From: Trematomus loennbergii
Lineage: Eukaryota > Chordata > Actinopteri > Perciformes > Nototheniidae
Assembly (NCBI GenBank): GCA_012861695.1
Contig: JAAOOA010000539.1
Coordinates: 225,766 to 289,765, forward strand
Reading direction: 5' to 3'
DNA length: 64,000 nt
This document shows, one piece after another, positions 1 through 10,552 of this stretch (the stretch's first letter is position 1; each line of letters opens with the position of its first letter). The notes beneath the pieces are model-generated. The model saw nothing but the letters and a program-made list of their open reading frames with translations. It searched no databases and was not told the DNA's origin. The position numbers and the translations under genes are program-made.

Positions 1-1730
1 ACCAGACGGCAGTCAAAGCAGCCAAAACAGAGCACATTTCTCTGTTAATCTCCAAAAACAGCCATAAACCTCAGGTTCTTTTTAATGTCCTCAACTCTAT
101 CATTAATCCCTGTGATGTTTCTTCTATTGTCCCATCGACTACTCTCTGTGATAAGTTTCTTACATTTTTTATTGAAAAGGTATCTGCTCTTAGGCTAGCC
201 CACACTAGTGCTACCCCAGATCCTGCTCCTTTTCTGTGCCCTGCTGTCCTCGACCACTTTGAGCCTGTATCCCTCTCTTCTCTCTCGGATGTAGTCAAGC
301 ACCTGCGGCCGACAAACTGCACCTCAGACAGCATTCCCTCTCGCCTTCTCAGAGATGTTTTTGATTCAGTTGGAGCAAGTATTTTATTACTTTTAAACAC
401 CTCTCTTAGCTCAGGATGTGTCCCAGCTGCCTTCAAACATGCCGTGGTTAAGCCACTACTTAAAAAGAAAAATCTCGACCCCTCCATTCTCGCAAATTTT
501 AGGCCCATCTCCCAGCTACCTTTTTTATCAAAAGCCCTGGAGCGAGTAGTCTACGCCCAGCTGCAGTCTTTTTTAACCATCGCATGGAATCCATGAAAAG
601 TTTCAGTCTGGCTTCAAACCCATGCACAGCACTGAAACAGCCCTTTTAAGAGTTTTTAATGATCTGCTCCTAGCCGCCGACTCAGGTAGCCCAGCTGTCT
701 TGGTGCTGTTAGACCTGACAGCTGCCTTTGACACTGTGGACCATAGCATCCTGCTGTCACGGCTTGAACAGTCCGCTGGCATCACAGGCTCTGCCCTTGC
801 ATGGTTCAGGTCCTACCTGACAGACCGTAGCTTCTCGGTACAGCTAGGTGCCTTCTCCTCTGCCAAAGCCCCTCTTACCTGTGGGGTTCCCCAAGGCTCG
901 ATTCTGGGCCCCATCCTTTTTCTACTGTACATACTGCCCCTAGGTTCAATTCTCACAAAACATAATATTCCCTTCCACTGCTACGCCGACGATGTACAGA
1001 TCTATCTGCCTCTCAAAGCAAATGTCAAACACTCACTACAGCAGTTGATGGACTGCTTAGAGATAAAATCCTGGCTGAGCAAAAACTTCTCAACCTCAAC
1101 GAGAGCAAGACTGAGGTCATCTTTTTTGGACCCAACCTCCAGCCTCTCCGGTTGATATTCTGGGCTCTCAAAAAAAACATCCTCCCCTCGGTCATGAACC
1201 TTGGAGTGACCTTCACTAGCACTTTTAAATTCGACAAGCAGGTCAGCACCGTAGTCAAATCCTGCTTTTTTAAATAAGACTATTGGCCAAAACCAAGTCG
1301 TATTTATCTTTTAATGACTTAGAAAGGGTTATTAACGCCTTTGTAACCTCGAGACTGGACTATTGCAACGCTCTGTATGTGGGTATGGACCAGGCCTCAA
1401 TTAAACGCAGCTAGTCCAAAACGCAGCTGCACGTTTGCTGACTGGCCACAAAAAGCGTGACCACATCACCCCTATTCTGGCCTCACTACACTGGCTTCCA
1501 GTTCGGTTTCCTTTTATTTGTTTTTAAAGCACTAAATGGGCTGGCTCCGGCCTATATAGCTGAACTCCTCCAGCGCTACACCCCAGCCAGAGCTTTAAGG
1601 TCTGCTGACCAGCTGCTGCTGGTAGTGCCCAAGACCAGGCTAAAACCCGAGGGCACCGAGCCTTCGCAGCAGCTGGCCCTAGGCTCTGGAACACTCTGCC
1701 CCTCCATGTGAGGTCGGCCCAGACCCTAGG
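1..1730 (+). pseudogene. LINE reverse transcriptase, frameshifted
   Basis: This is the reverse transcriptase that would copy LINE RNA at a nicked target. The first 590 bases read in frame 3 and include 'NFRPIS'. A shift near 590 moves to the frame reading 'EKFQSGF' and then, at 622-1155, 'LLDLTAAFDTVDH', 'GVPQGSILGP' and the catalytic box 'YADD' (about 980-995). The frame is lost again after 1155. Further downstream are fragments of the C-terminal region (about 1410-1710, such as 'HITPILASLHWLP'). The multiple shifts and stops make it non-functional. The order of blocks matches the RT palm and thumb of L2/CR1-like elements. Confidence 0.85.
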
Positions 1731-1962
1731 GGTTTTTAAATCTACACTAAAAACACACTTCTTCTCTCTGGCTTTCTAGTTAGAGCGGAGCACGACTCCT
1801 GACTTTTCCTTGTGTTTTTTTTTTTTTTTTTAAATATCTGTTGTAATTTATTGTCTTTATTGTGATTAGTAATGTGTTTTTATTACATGTACAGCACTTT
1901 GGCTCGACCAAAAATCGCTTTTAAATGTGCTTATAAATAAAACTGATTTGATTTGATTTGAT
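1..1962 (+). mobile_element. 5'-truncated L2-type LINE (non-LTR retrotransposon)
   Basis: The window opens inside a reverse-transcriptase open frame and the element runs to a 3' end made of GATTT-type repeats (about 1940-1962) after an AATAAA-containing tail. This tail form, with the preceding 'TACAGCACTTTGG' motif, is typical of fish L2-clade LINEs. The 5' part, with any ORF1 and endonuclease, lies outside the window or is missing. The clade is inferred from the tail and protein similarity. L2 versus a close relative such as Rex1 or CR1 is not settled. Confidence 0.85.
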
Positions 1963-2350
1963 GGGTGACAGCTGCAAAATACACGTAATAAAACATTGCA
2001 TACATAACAGAGCGTTCATACATGTGCGTAAAATACTTTCTTGATGGCAAGAGAGTGTATTTGAAAAGAAACAATATTATTTACTGTTTTAAATACCACA
2101 TTTATGTTGTAGTTTGATATAAATCCCTTTTGAGAAAGTGCTGTGAAATCGATGCAGTTTTTAAACATGATATGCGCGGTAAGAAATATATGTACACCAA
2201 ATAAAATAATAAGTAAACGTGAATTTCAACAATTTCAAGACCTAAAAATGACACGTATTATTGACACGTTAAGACTCATGTTGATTCATAAACAACATGT
2301 GGAAAACTTGATTATAGCGGAACTTATGACGATATAAACCCAGACTGAAA
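1963..2350. other. AT-rich spacer, nothing recognised
   Basis: This is AT-rich sequence after the LINE tail. It has a short 64-codon open frame with no family resemblance. I see no RNA gene, terminal repeats or conserved motif. Confidence 0.5.
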
Positions 2351-2636
2351 TGGCGACAAACTAAAGAAAAAAGCACATTTTAGACCTTATTTCAAATTTT
2401 AGGAGATGTCAATTAATTGCAATTTTCTCAATTTTAAAAGACGTTATTTTTGGGATTTATTTGTAATTATTTGATATTTCTCAGAAGAAAATTGGCGACA
2501 AACAGCAACAAAAAACACATTTTTTTGACCTTAATTCTAATTTTAGGAGCTGTCAATTCATTTCATTTTTCTCAATTTTAAAAGCTGTTATTTGTGGATT
2601 TATTTGTAATTATTTGATATTTTTCAGAAGATTTTG
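2351..2636. repeat. Imperfect tandem duplication, 142-bp unit, two copies
   Basis: 'TGGCGACAAAC' at 2351 recurs at 2493. The rest follows in parallel: a cACATTTT run, 'AATTTTAGGAG', 'TGTCAATT', 'CTCAATTTTAAAAG', then 'TTTATTTGTAATTATTTGAT'. The copies differ by scattered substitutions and small indels. No coding potential is apparent. Confidence 0.8.
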
Positions 2637-2856
2637 TCGTCATCTTACTTATTTTCTTTATTTTAAAGCCATTATTTTCAGTAAATAAAGCTTATTTTTC
2701 GCATATTTTTGACAAAGTTACAAAAAGTGAATTTTTTTTGTGTTGCAGATCATTTCTCTTAGTTTGGCTTAGTTTAAATGTCACTATTTGTACTTTTTTG
2801 TGTATTAAAAAGCTTTTTAAAATAAATAAAAAAGTAATCAGAAGTGTTTTTATTAA

Positions 2857-3236
2857 AGGTGGGGTAGGTACGTTTGAGAAACCGCTCGAGATACACTTTT
2901 TGTTATATTCCATGGAATGCTCTTAACATCCCGATAGCAATGAATATCTGAAGTGCTTTGACAAAAAATCCATAAAAAAATGTCATCTGTGGAAGCCGTA
3001 GTAGTGTAAAAAGTACGACCAATCATTTTAACGGGCCCGGCTAAAATAACTAGATGGCCTACCTGCCTGTCAGCCTTCCATCTGTGCACAAACTTATCTC
3101 GTGCCCTCATTGGTCATGTGCGTGTTCGTGTGTGTTGGAGGAGGGTCTCTGTAAGGAAGTGGCAGATTTTTTCCGGCTGTGTATTTTCAAATTCTAGCGA
3201 TCTCGAGCCGGTTTCTCAAACTTACCTACCCTACCT
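2857..3236. mobile_element. TTAA-target MITE, family K copy 1
   Basis: The ends are inverted: left AGGTGGGGTAGGTA, right TACCTACCCTACCT, extending to the GTTTGAGAAACCG region. TTAA flanks both sides (2853-2856 and 3237-3240), which fits a TTAA target-site duplication. A second copy lies at 56569-56941 in the opposite orientation. TTAA duplication is known for piggyBac and Kolobok superfamilies, and the AGG ends fit Kolobok better. That assignment is inference. There is no transposase. The interior includes a TTCCATGGAA palindrome. Confidence 0.85.
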
Positions 3237-3551
3237 TTAATGTGAAAAGTGGTGCAAACATATATTTGTACTAGGAATATTTTGGTGTAAATTTATAGTG
3301 TAAACTGTTAATGTGTACATTTAGTTAATATCATTTTTCCCCAATTGTATCAGTGTTTAAAGCCACTTTTATTAGATTTCTTCTGTCATTTAAACATCAC
3401 GAACACTGTCTTTATTCACTGGTTTATTCCTGTATTTTCAAAATAAAAGATTTTCAAATGAACAAAAAACTGGATATCTTTTATTGTGAAAAACCGACAG
3501 GAAGTGATGTTTTATTTAGGATAGCTACACATCAATCACATCACAAACTCT
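3237..3551. repeat. Duplicated block P1, left part
   Basis: From about 3400 this carries 'CACTGTCTTTATTCACTGG', a 'TTCCTGTATTTTCAAAATAA' stretch, 'GTGAAAAACCGACAGGAAG' and 'TTTAGGATAGCTACACATCA'. The same string of landmarks is found in pieces at 14101-14175, 18320-18356 and 19579-19775, where large elements interrupt it. The module is also tandemly repeated within P1, because the second half (3943 onward) repeats the first. It gives the uninterrupted target sequence for the insertions at 14176 and 18357. Confidence 0.75.
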
Positions 3552-3942
3552 GGGTGTTTCTCAATCGCGAGTACGCTTGCTTGGTAGCACATGTCTGCCG
3601 AGCATCTTGCTTCAGAAGCGAGTCAAGAATACTTCCTGGCATTCGGAAAACAAAGAGTGGAACAGGCTAGCAAGTGTGCAGGTGTGCGTCATATGAGAGG
3701 CCCCGCCTTACATTTTCCGTCACAGATTTGGGGAAATTGGTCCGTGCGCAAAGCATTGTGGGGATTTAAGACCGCGGAGTCTACTCGTGTGCAGCCTCGA
3801 TATTTCTCCAAACGGAGTACGCCGGGCTCGGTAGATTTCCAAGTATGCTGGAGATTGGAACAGTACTTCGGCGGCACTCGATGACGTAGTATGCTTGAAA
3901 TAGTGGCTCTGGAGCAGCTTTACTCGCGATTGAGAAACACCC
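3552..3942. mobile_element. MITE family H copy 1 (3-bp target duplication)
   Basis: Long terminal inverted repeats: left GGGTGTTTCTCAATCGCGAG, right CTCGCGATTGAGAAACACCC. Length is 391 bp. A second copy at 22186-22577 has the same internal sequence. The flanks are TCT (3549-3551) and ACT (3943-3945). The pre-insertion sequence inferred from the neighbouring repeat unit has ACT, so one base of the left copy has probably changed. Long TIRs with a 3-bp duplication resemble PIF/Harbinger MITEs. No transposase is encoded. Confidence 0.85.
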
Positions 3943-4160
3943 ACTGTCTTTATTCACTGGTTATTCCTGTATTTTCAAAATAAAAGACAAAATAAACTGG
4001 AGATATTTTATTGTGAAAAACCGACAGGAAGTGATGTTTTCTTTATGATACACATTAATCGGGGAACATGACAATACTATAAATGTGTATGAAATGTGTT
4101 TTTATACATAGTGGCTTTAGATAAATGAAGAAAATATGCGTGATAATTGCAATACTAATA
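3943..4160. repeat. Duplicated block P1, right part
   Basis: Repeats the 'CTGTCTTTATTCACTGG' module and continues with 'ATCGGGGAACATGACAATAC' and 'TACATAGTGGCTTTAGATAA'. The same order is seen at 19579-19775. It is non-coding and serves as the reference for the larger, transposon-filled copy P2. Confidence 0.7.
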
Positions 4161-4600
4161 TTTGGGGAAATACAGATAAATCTGTCTGTTTTCAACTTCT
4201 AACTTTCATATTAACAGAAAAAATAGGTATTTTCTCATAAAGGAAGGGAACACTACTCCATAAATATGTTATTTATATAATTGCAATAGATGACTCTTTC
4301 ATTTGGCATTTCTTTTATTATAAATACTCTTAATTTGAGATAAGAACTACTCGCTAAAACCGACTGATGATCCCAGATAGATACAAAATAAATATTCAGC
4401 TTTAAAAACAATAACAATGGCCTTATTCTAGAATAACAACAGGTGTATTACCGGATACAAAAACTGTGGATTTAACACACCTTTTGTGTACTCAGTGGCG
4501 ATTCTAGAGTCTGTGGGGGCCCAAGTAAAAATGAACTGGGGGCCCTCGAACCAGCCATCAGTGGCGCCCCAACACACTCTCCCCCCCCCTCCCAACATTA
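4161..4600. other. Spacer with short repeat fragment
   Basis: AT-rich. About 4490-4590 has a fragment 'GGGGGCCCTCGAACCAGCC' that recurs directly after the large minisatellite (14063 onward), which suggests a shared duplication boundary. No coding region is supported. Confidence 0.5.
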
Positions 4601-5575
4601 CAATGCCATGTCTTTTTATTCTGCTGCAACGCAAACATTTGCCAAATTAGTATCAATAAAGTCCTTCTTATCTTATCGTATCTTTATCTCTGAATATTCT
4701 GTTGTGCAAATAGTCTTCAAGTGAAAGTCTTTTGACATTAAAAGCACCGTCCAATTACAATCATTGCACCAGTTTATATGTTGACATACATACAGTGTAG
4801 GTAAGTGGATTGTGTTTATATTTAAAGGTCACCTATTATGCTCAAATGTCCCTGCATGATGAAAAGTGTGTGAAATGAAAGCAATGAGCTGTTTCACAGG
4901 TGACTGCCTCCCTCTAGTGGTACAGAACAATAAAGGGATGTTCTTACTCCAGCAAAACATCAGCTGATCATAAATCATGTCCACACAGGTTACAAAAATA
5001 CACATTTAAATACATTTCGAACAATATTTCACATTTATTCAACGCTCAATGCTCACTAAGGCTAATGGTGTTGCTTCTGTGTTAACCACCATGCACTCTG
5101 ACATTACTGTGCATACTTTTCTACATTATATGCAAACACCACCTGTTCATGTTTTATGAACCACACTCTGTGATTATGGAGCTGTTTATATTGAATATGC
5201 AGCTTTTGTTGTGATTGCATCATAGACTTTTATATGCAGTTCTGTACTTTTTTTTATTGCAAATTCGGTAAGGGATTTCTCCAGAAAAACTCTCATCTTG
5301 TATTCCTCTAATTCAGCAACTTGTGGGATAGATTAGGGGGGGGGGGGTTTATGTAAATTGTAGGGTTTATAAGAAGAGGCAAACCGTGCATAAAAAGGTG
5401 AAGTTTGTCGCAAAAGTAAAACATATCACTGATATAAAATAATCTCTTCATACTTAGGGTCAATTTGATACAAACTCATGCTTAGCAGCCACACATTAGT
5501 CATATTTACAAGATACTAAGGTGAAATGTGAACAATTTAAGATGTAATTTGGATTTAAATAAACCTGGACCCTGG

Positions 5576-6185
5576 TAACATCAGCAGGAGAGGACTCTTT
5601 AAAGTAGAGACACTACATACTGATATACACCTGAACATCAGCAGGAGAGGACTCTTTAAAGTAGAGACACTACATACTGATATACACCTGAACATCAGCA
5701 GGAGAGGACTCTTAAAGTAGAGACACTACATACTGATATACACCTGAACATCAGCAGGAGAGGACTCTTTAAAGTAGAGACACTACATACTGATAACCTG
5801 AACATCAGCAGGAGAGGACTCTTTAAAGTAGAGACACTACATACTGATATACACCTGAACATCAGCAGGAGAGGACTCTTTAAAGTAGAGACACTACATA
5901 CTGATATACACCTGAACATCAGCAGGAGAGGACTCTTTAAAGTAGAGACACTACATACTGATATACACCTGAACATCAGCAGGAGAGGACTCTTTAAAGT
6001 AGAGACACTAAATACTGATATACACCTGAACATCAGCAGAAGAGGACTCTTTAAAGTAGAGACACTACATACTGATATACACCTGAACATCAGCAGGAGA
6101 GGACTCTTTAAAGTAGAGCACTACATACTGATATACACCTGAACATCAGGAGAGGACTCTTTAAAGTAGAGACACTACATACTGA
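5576..6185 (-). repeat. 57-bp minisatellite, array 1 (about 10-11 units)
   Basis: The unit on this strand includes 'CATCAGCAGGAGAGGACTCT' followed by 'TTAAAGTAGAGACACTACAT', with few variants and small deletions. It is the reverse complement of the unit in 10553-14056 and the same orientation as 34650-35218. Because 57 is a multiple of three and the unit lacks stops in several frames, it gives long spurious open frames on both strands. It is not treated as coding. Confidence 0.95.
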
Positions 6186-6771
6186 TGTACACATTCATTT
6201 ATTATTATTCTTAATCCTAAAAATAAATAAAAAATGCAAATATCTTGTTTCAGAAAAATAATTTAAATATTTTTTAAATTAAAAAAACAAAAGACTGAGA
6301 TTTTGTCCTCTTAATCTTTTATTAACAAGAAAAACCTCAACATTTTATTTTGTACAGACATGTAAATGTGGCACTCATCTCACATCTTGAAAATAGAAAC
6401 ACAATTTATTACAAACTCAACCTGTTAGCTTTCCTTTTAATGTGTTTTATTTCCTTCTTCAAACTTTCCTTTATGCATTCAACACTTTGAGACTTAGTAA
6501 CACATTGAAGACATTTAGAATAAAATATCTACAATGAAAGAAGCTCTGTTGCTTTCTCTTCTCATGCTTTACAAGAGAAACAACAACATACAAATAAATC
6601 AATAACGATATTCAACAAAATTTAGAGCAAAGTTTACATTTCCATGCAGAGAAATATGAGTTGAGGTTAACAGAAATCCTCCTGAGCAGTGACAGCCTCC
6701 ATGGCTAAACAGACACAGGAAGGAGCGCCGCCTAAAGAAACTCCAACATCTACAGAACAACTCATGAGAAG

Positions 6772-7401
6772 AGGTTCAATTGTTACCATAGGTTCAGGAG
6801 CATGGCCACGCCTAAAACTCCGCCTCGAACCACGGCCACCACTATTTATATCCGGCAAAACTTCCGGCCACTGCTTGTCTCCATCCTTTCAACCCACCCT
6901 CCCTCTCCTTCTACCCATACAGTTCCCTTCCGACTCACACCGAGCGATACATCCATCCATCCCTTCTTCCCTCCCTCCCCTCAACATCCCTACATCCCTC
7001 ATCCCTACATCCTCATCCCTACATCCTCCATCCCTTCATCCCTCGCTCCCTCAACATCCCTCCATCCCTCCATCCCTCATCCCTTCATCCCTCATCCCTA
7101 CATCCCTCATCCCTACATCCCTCATCCCTACATCCCTCATCCCTTCATCCCAACATCCTCTGCCGACACACTTATATTTAAACATATTTATATACTGTGT
7201 ATACTAACATTCTAATTCCAGGTATCGTCTGGAGGCCCGTAATCAGCCCACGCAGATCATGCCGGAGACGGAACCCCCACTCTGAGTCTCCCACTGCACG
7301 GACCACAGCTCATCCTCCAGAACATCCCTTCACCCCCCTCATATCATTCACATGTTACTTCAATAAACTTACAAACATCACACTGTTTTGGTTCCTGCTA
7401 G
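6772..7401. mobile_element. 630-bp insertion with 7-bp direct repeats, unknown retroposon
   Basis: TGAGAAG flanks both ends (6765-6771 and 7402-7408). Copy B of the duplication has one TGAGAAG and no insert at 35774-35780, so this is an insertion after duplication. The interior has a GC-rich start, a CATCCCT-type tandem tract (about 6950-7150), an acceptor-like 'CTAATTCCAG' near 7220 and an AATAAA near 7362. I see no clear inverted ends. A processed or composite retroposon is the best guess. An 8-bp flank with one mismatch is also possible, so a degenerate hAT-type element is not excluded. Confidence 0.75.
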
Positions 7402-7544
7402 TGAGAAGATGTTAAAGCACATCCCATAATGTTTGATTGACAGCTGATCTCTGTGCAGTGAAGACATGAACAATCAGCTCTCAGCAACAATGATGGACAC
7501 ACAATGAGTTTAAGAAGTAGAAGAGTTCCTCAAATGACTTCAGG

Positions 7545-9195
7545 CTATTTCAGTTTACAAAACTCAGCTGTGGTTCCATACCAAAAGATAAACTCCAGCA
7601 TGTAGCGGCTGAGTGAATGTGGTCTGGACTCTGTGGAGGAGAGTCATGGTTTCAGAGACGCTGTAGAAGGACAGAATACCTGCTCTGTGATCCAGGTACA
7701 CTCCTACTCTGGAGGACTGAGGACCTGAGACGGGAGTGAGGATACTGTTGTAAAAAATGAATAACTGTTTTGCTGACAAATTAACGCCCAGGATTTGTCA
7801 TTGAATCCAAATAAACATTTATTCCCACTCCCTGTTCTGCTGATATTCTTGTATGCGACTACTACATAAACTCTCCCTCTCCACTCCACCTCCCAGTAAC
7901 AACGTCCAGTCAGACTCTCTCTACTCAGGACCTGCTGATATCCAGTGAATCTGTCTGGGTGACTAGATAAGACTGTGTTGTCCATGCGTGTTGCTTTTCT
8001 GCTCCCCTCAGATAATCCAGCTGTGTGTGTGCTGTGTTTGGATCCAGTGATCTCCTGTGAATATTGTAAGAACCCAGCTCTGGTGGTGGGCTCTGCTGCT
8101 GACAGTAAAACATCCACTTCAGTGGTGAGACGTTTGTCCATTCCTCTCTCAGGACGTCCTGTAGTTTGTCTCTGACTGCTGACAGGGCCGCCCATGTCCT
8201 CAAAGTAGCTCAGAGGACGGATGTTGATGCTGGATGAGTGTGTAGGTTCACTGAGGGCTGACAGTGAGGGGTAGCTGTGCAGAAACTGGTTGTGATCCTC
8301 TGTGTGAGACAGCAGCTTCAGCTCAGCGTCTCTCCTCTTCAGCTCAGAGATCTCCTGCTCCAGCTTCTCCTGAAGCTCTTTGACTCGACTCACTTCACTC
8401 TTCTGCTGGGATCTGACCTGCTGCTTCACATCAGAGCTTCTTTTCTCCATGAGACGGATCAGCTCAGTGAACATCTTCTCACTGTCCTCCACTGCTTTAT
8501 CAGCAGAGCCATTGACGGCCTCCACCTCCTGCTGAAGCAGCTTCACCTCCTTCTCTCTGTCCTGGATTCTCTGCTGGATGTTTAGTCGACTCCCCTCCAG
8601 CTCTCTCTGCCTCTCAGTCCTCTCTGCTGCAGCTGACACTGTGTCGTGGCCTTTGTGTTCGTCCACAGAGCAGAGATAACAGATACACTGCTGATCAGTG
8701 CGGCAGAACATCTTCATCACCTCGTCGTGACGAGAGCAGATGTTCTCCTGGAGCTTCTTGGAGGGCTCCACCAGCTTGTGTTTTTTAAATGGAGCTGCGT
8801 CATAATGAGGCTGGAGGTGTTTCTCACAATAAGAGGCCAGACACTGCAGACAGGACTTACAGGCTCTCAGTTTTCTCCCAGTGCAGAAATCACAGGCCAC
8901 ATCTTCAGCTCCAGCATAGCAGTGATCAGCAGGAGCAGCTTGGAGTCCAGTCTTCTTCAGCTCCTCCACTAAATCTGCTAACATGGTGTTTTTCAGCAGG
9001 ACAGGCCTCGGTGTGAAGCTCTTTCACACTGAGGGCAGCTGTAGACTTCCTTCTCATCCTCTTTATCCCAGTGGGTTTAATACACTTCATGCAGTAGCTG
9101 TGTCCACAGGAAGTAGCCACCGGATCCTTCAGTAGATCCAGACAGATCGAACAAGAGAAAGTTTCCCGGTCCAGCTGAACTCCTTTCTGCGCCAT
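7545..9195 (-). pseudogene. finTRIM/TRIM16-like E3 ligase gene, copy A, frameshifted
   Basis: The family consists of fish RING-type ubiquitin ligases linked to antiviral immunity. The start is chosen at 9195 ('[11 protein letters not shown]'), and the stop aligned with copy B is at 7545-7547, giving 550 codons, the usual length for this intronless type. Visible in order: RING start '[11 protein letters not shown]' and '[10 protein letters not shown]'; B-box cysteines in 'CDFCTGRKLRACKSC' and 'CSRHDEVMKMFC'; a long Glu/Gln-rich coiled coil; PRY/SPRY blocks 'GRCYWEVEW' and 'VGVYLDHRAGILSFY'. Breaks: a frame change within the RING, two compensating small deletions near 8000-8060 that scramble the PRY start, a shift near 7755 and another close to the stop. 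The middle frame (7704-8984) is open for 426 codons. It could be a pseudogene or a gene damaged by assembly indels. Confidence 0.85.
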
Positions 9196-9223
9196 TTCAC
9201 CTCTCAGTGACTGCGAGTGTCTG

Positions 9224-9235
9224 AGTTTCACTTCC
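9224..9235 (-). promoter_or_regulatory. Interferon-response-like element upstream of TRIM copy A
   Basis: On the gene strand it reads GGAAGTGAAACT, 11 of 12 positions of the ISRE core GAAANNGAAACT, about 30 bp before the ATG. Interferon induction is established for many finTRIM genes. Copy B has a one-base deletion here that changes the spacing. The role is inferred from sequence only. Confidence 0.4.
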
Positions 9236-9520
9236 TGAAACCTGAAACTAGTGTGAGTGTGATCTGATCATGTGAGTGTGCAGTGAATAGGGCCTGTCAG
9301 CTCATGCACTGGTTACACCCACCTCCAGCTACAGCTCTACAGGGGAGGGAACCAGGAAGTATGACGCAATTCATAAGGGGGAGCGTTGTTAAAGAGACAG
9401 TCCGCTCCAAAGTCCACTCTCACTGCTTCCTTCAGTAAATGTGAGAGTTTTCAGATCAACTGTGAAAACACAAGGTGCTTTGAGGCTCTCTCTCTGACTT
9501 AATGAGAGATTTCTGCGAGT

Positions 9521-10552
9521 AAATTGAGGAAATTGAAATGAACACAGCAGCAAGCACTTTGTCCAGTCATGCTTGGAAGATCTACTGCAACTGCAGCATA
9601 TAGGCTGATGTCTTAAAACATGCATTAGTATAGTGCATATGAACATCCTTTGTAGGAGACAGTGGAAAAAGCTATGTTTTATAAGTTTAAATATGCATGA
9701 GAGCAGGAAGAAGACGGATAGCTCATCAGGGTTTTATAGTGGCAACGTGGCAGAGGACTATTACCCTGTTCCAAAGTCCTTATAATAAGTTAGTGAGGCT
9801 ACAAGTCAATCCCACTGAGGGAAAACAAAGTGTTGGGGGCTGTTTTGCTGACTTCTTTAACCCTTTGTTAACCCTTTCCTGCACACTTCTTGCAAGTAAC
9901 ATTGTTGATGAAATAACACAGTTACCTGCACACAGCAGCAAGAACTTTGTCCAGTTCTTCATTCAGCGACTTTTTAATATACTAAAACACCATCTTTTAC
10001 ATTCATACAGCCATGAAAGTTGTTCTACATTACATATAATATAGCCTACTTGAATTCTTATCTGTGTTATCTGGGAGTGTGCAGGGTTTCTGTCAAGCAT
10101 TGTAAGTCGTAAAACAGAGCTACTCTACCTCTATTATCAGCCCAAACAGTACATTGTGCTATTGCATTTCTGTGTACTGTATTCTGTATTCCCTTACGGA
10201 TAAGTAGTCTGCAATACAAATATGCCAAGTTGTAATATGAAATGTAGTGGGCCTAAAAACATCAGTGTCTAAACATGGGTCTGGTGTAATGAGAGCAGAG
10301 TGTGATACTTAAGGTGAAATATGAACAATTTAAGATGTAATTTGGACTTTTAATGGTTAAAAAACAGGGACATTATTTAAAATAAATCTGAATTACCCTT
10401 AAATCTTTTTATGAACACAATTAAGATTGTGTCATGAATGCATTTTTGCTGTGAGAGCAACATAAGTGATGAAGTCTAGCTGCCAAAAAAAAAACACCTC
10501 AGAAATTAAATTGAGCATTTTTCTGATTTCTGAGATTTTATTTCAAAAGGCT
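9521..10552. other. Unassigned spacer beside array 2
   Basis: No gene recognised. 'ACAGCAGCAAG' followed by 'ACTTTGTCCAGT' occurs twice (about 9546 and 9929), a weak internal repeat. Around 10310 is 'GAACAATTTAAGATGTAATT', the sequence that also borders arrays 1 and 3, so this is the edge of a third partial copy of that flank. Confidence 0.5.

Larger units (their letters stand above)
4600..9520. repeat. Segmental duplication copy A (with TRIM pseudogene)
   Basis: Collinear with 33653-37885 in the same orientation, about 29 kb away. Shared landmarks in order are an 'AATAAAGTCCTTCTTATCTT' tail, 'GGTCACCTATTATGCTCAAA', a G-run near 5337, 'GTGAACAATTTAAGATGTAA', a 57-bp array, the TRIM gene and its 5' flank. 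Copy A is longer because of a 630-bp insertion (6772-7401) and extra short segments such as 9321-9352. Similarity fades near 9520. A short motif near 4826 also resembles the end of the TTAA-target MITE type seen at 54392. Confidence 0.9.

Noticed and set aside
8277..8972. Plus-strand open frames rich in Leu/His across the TRIM coiled coil
   Set aside because: They are antisense shadows of the TRIM coding strand, present in both copies.
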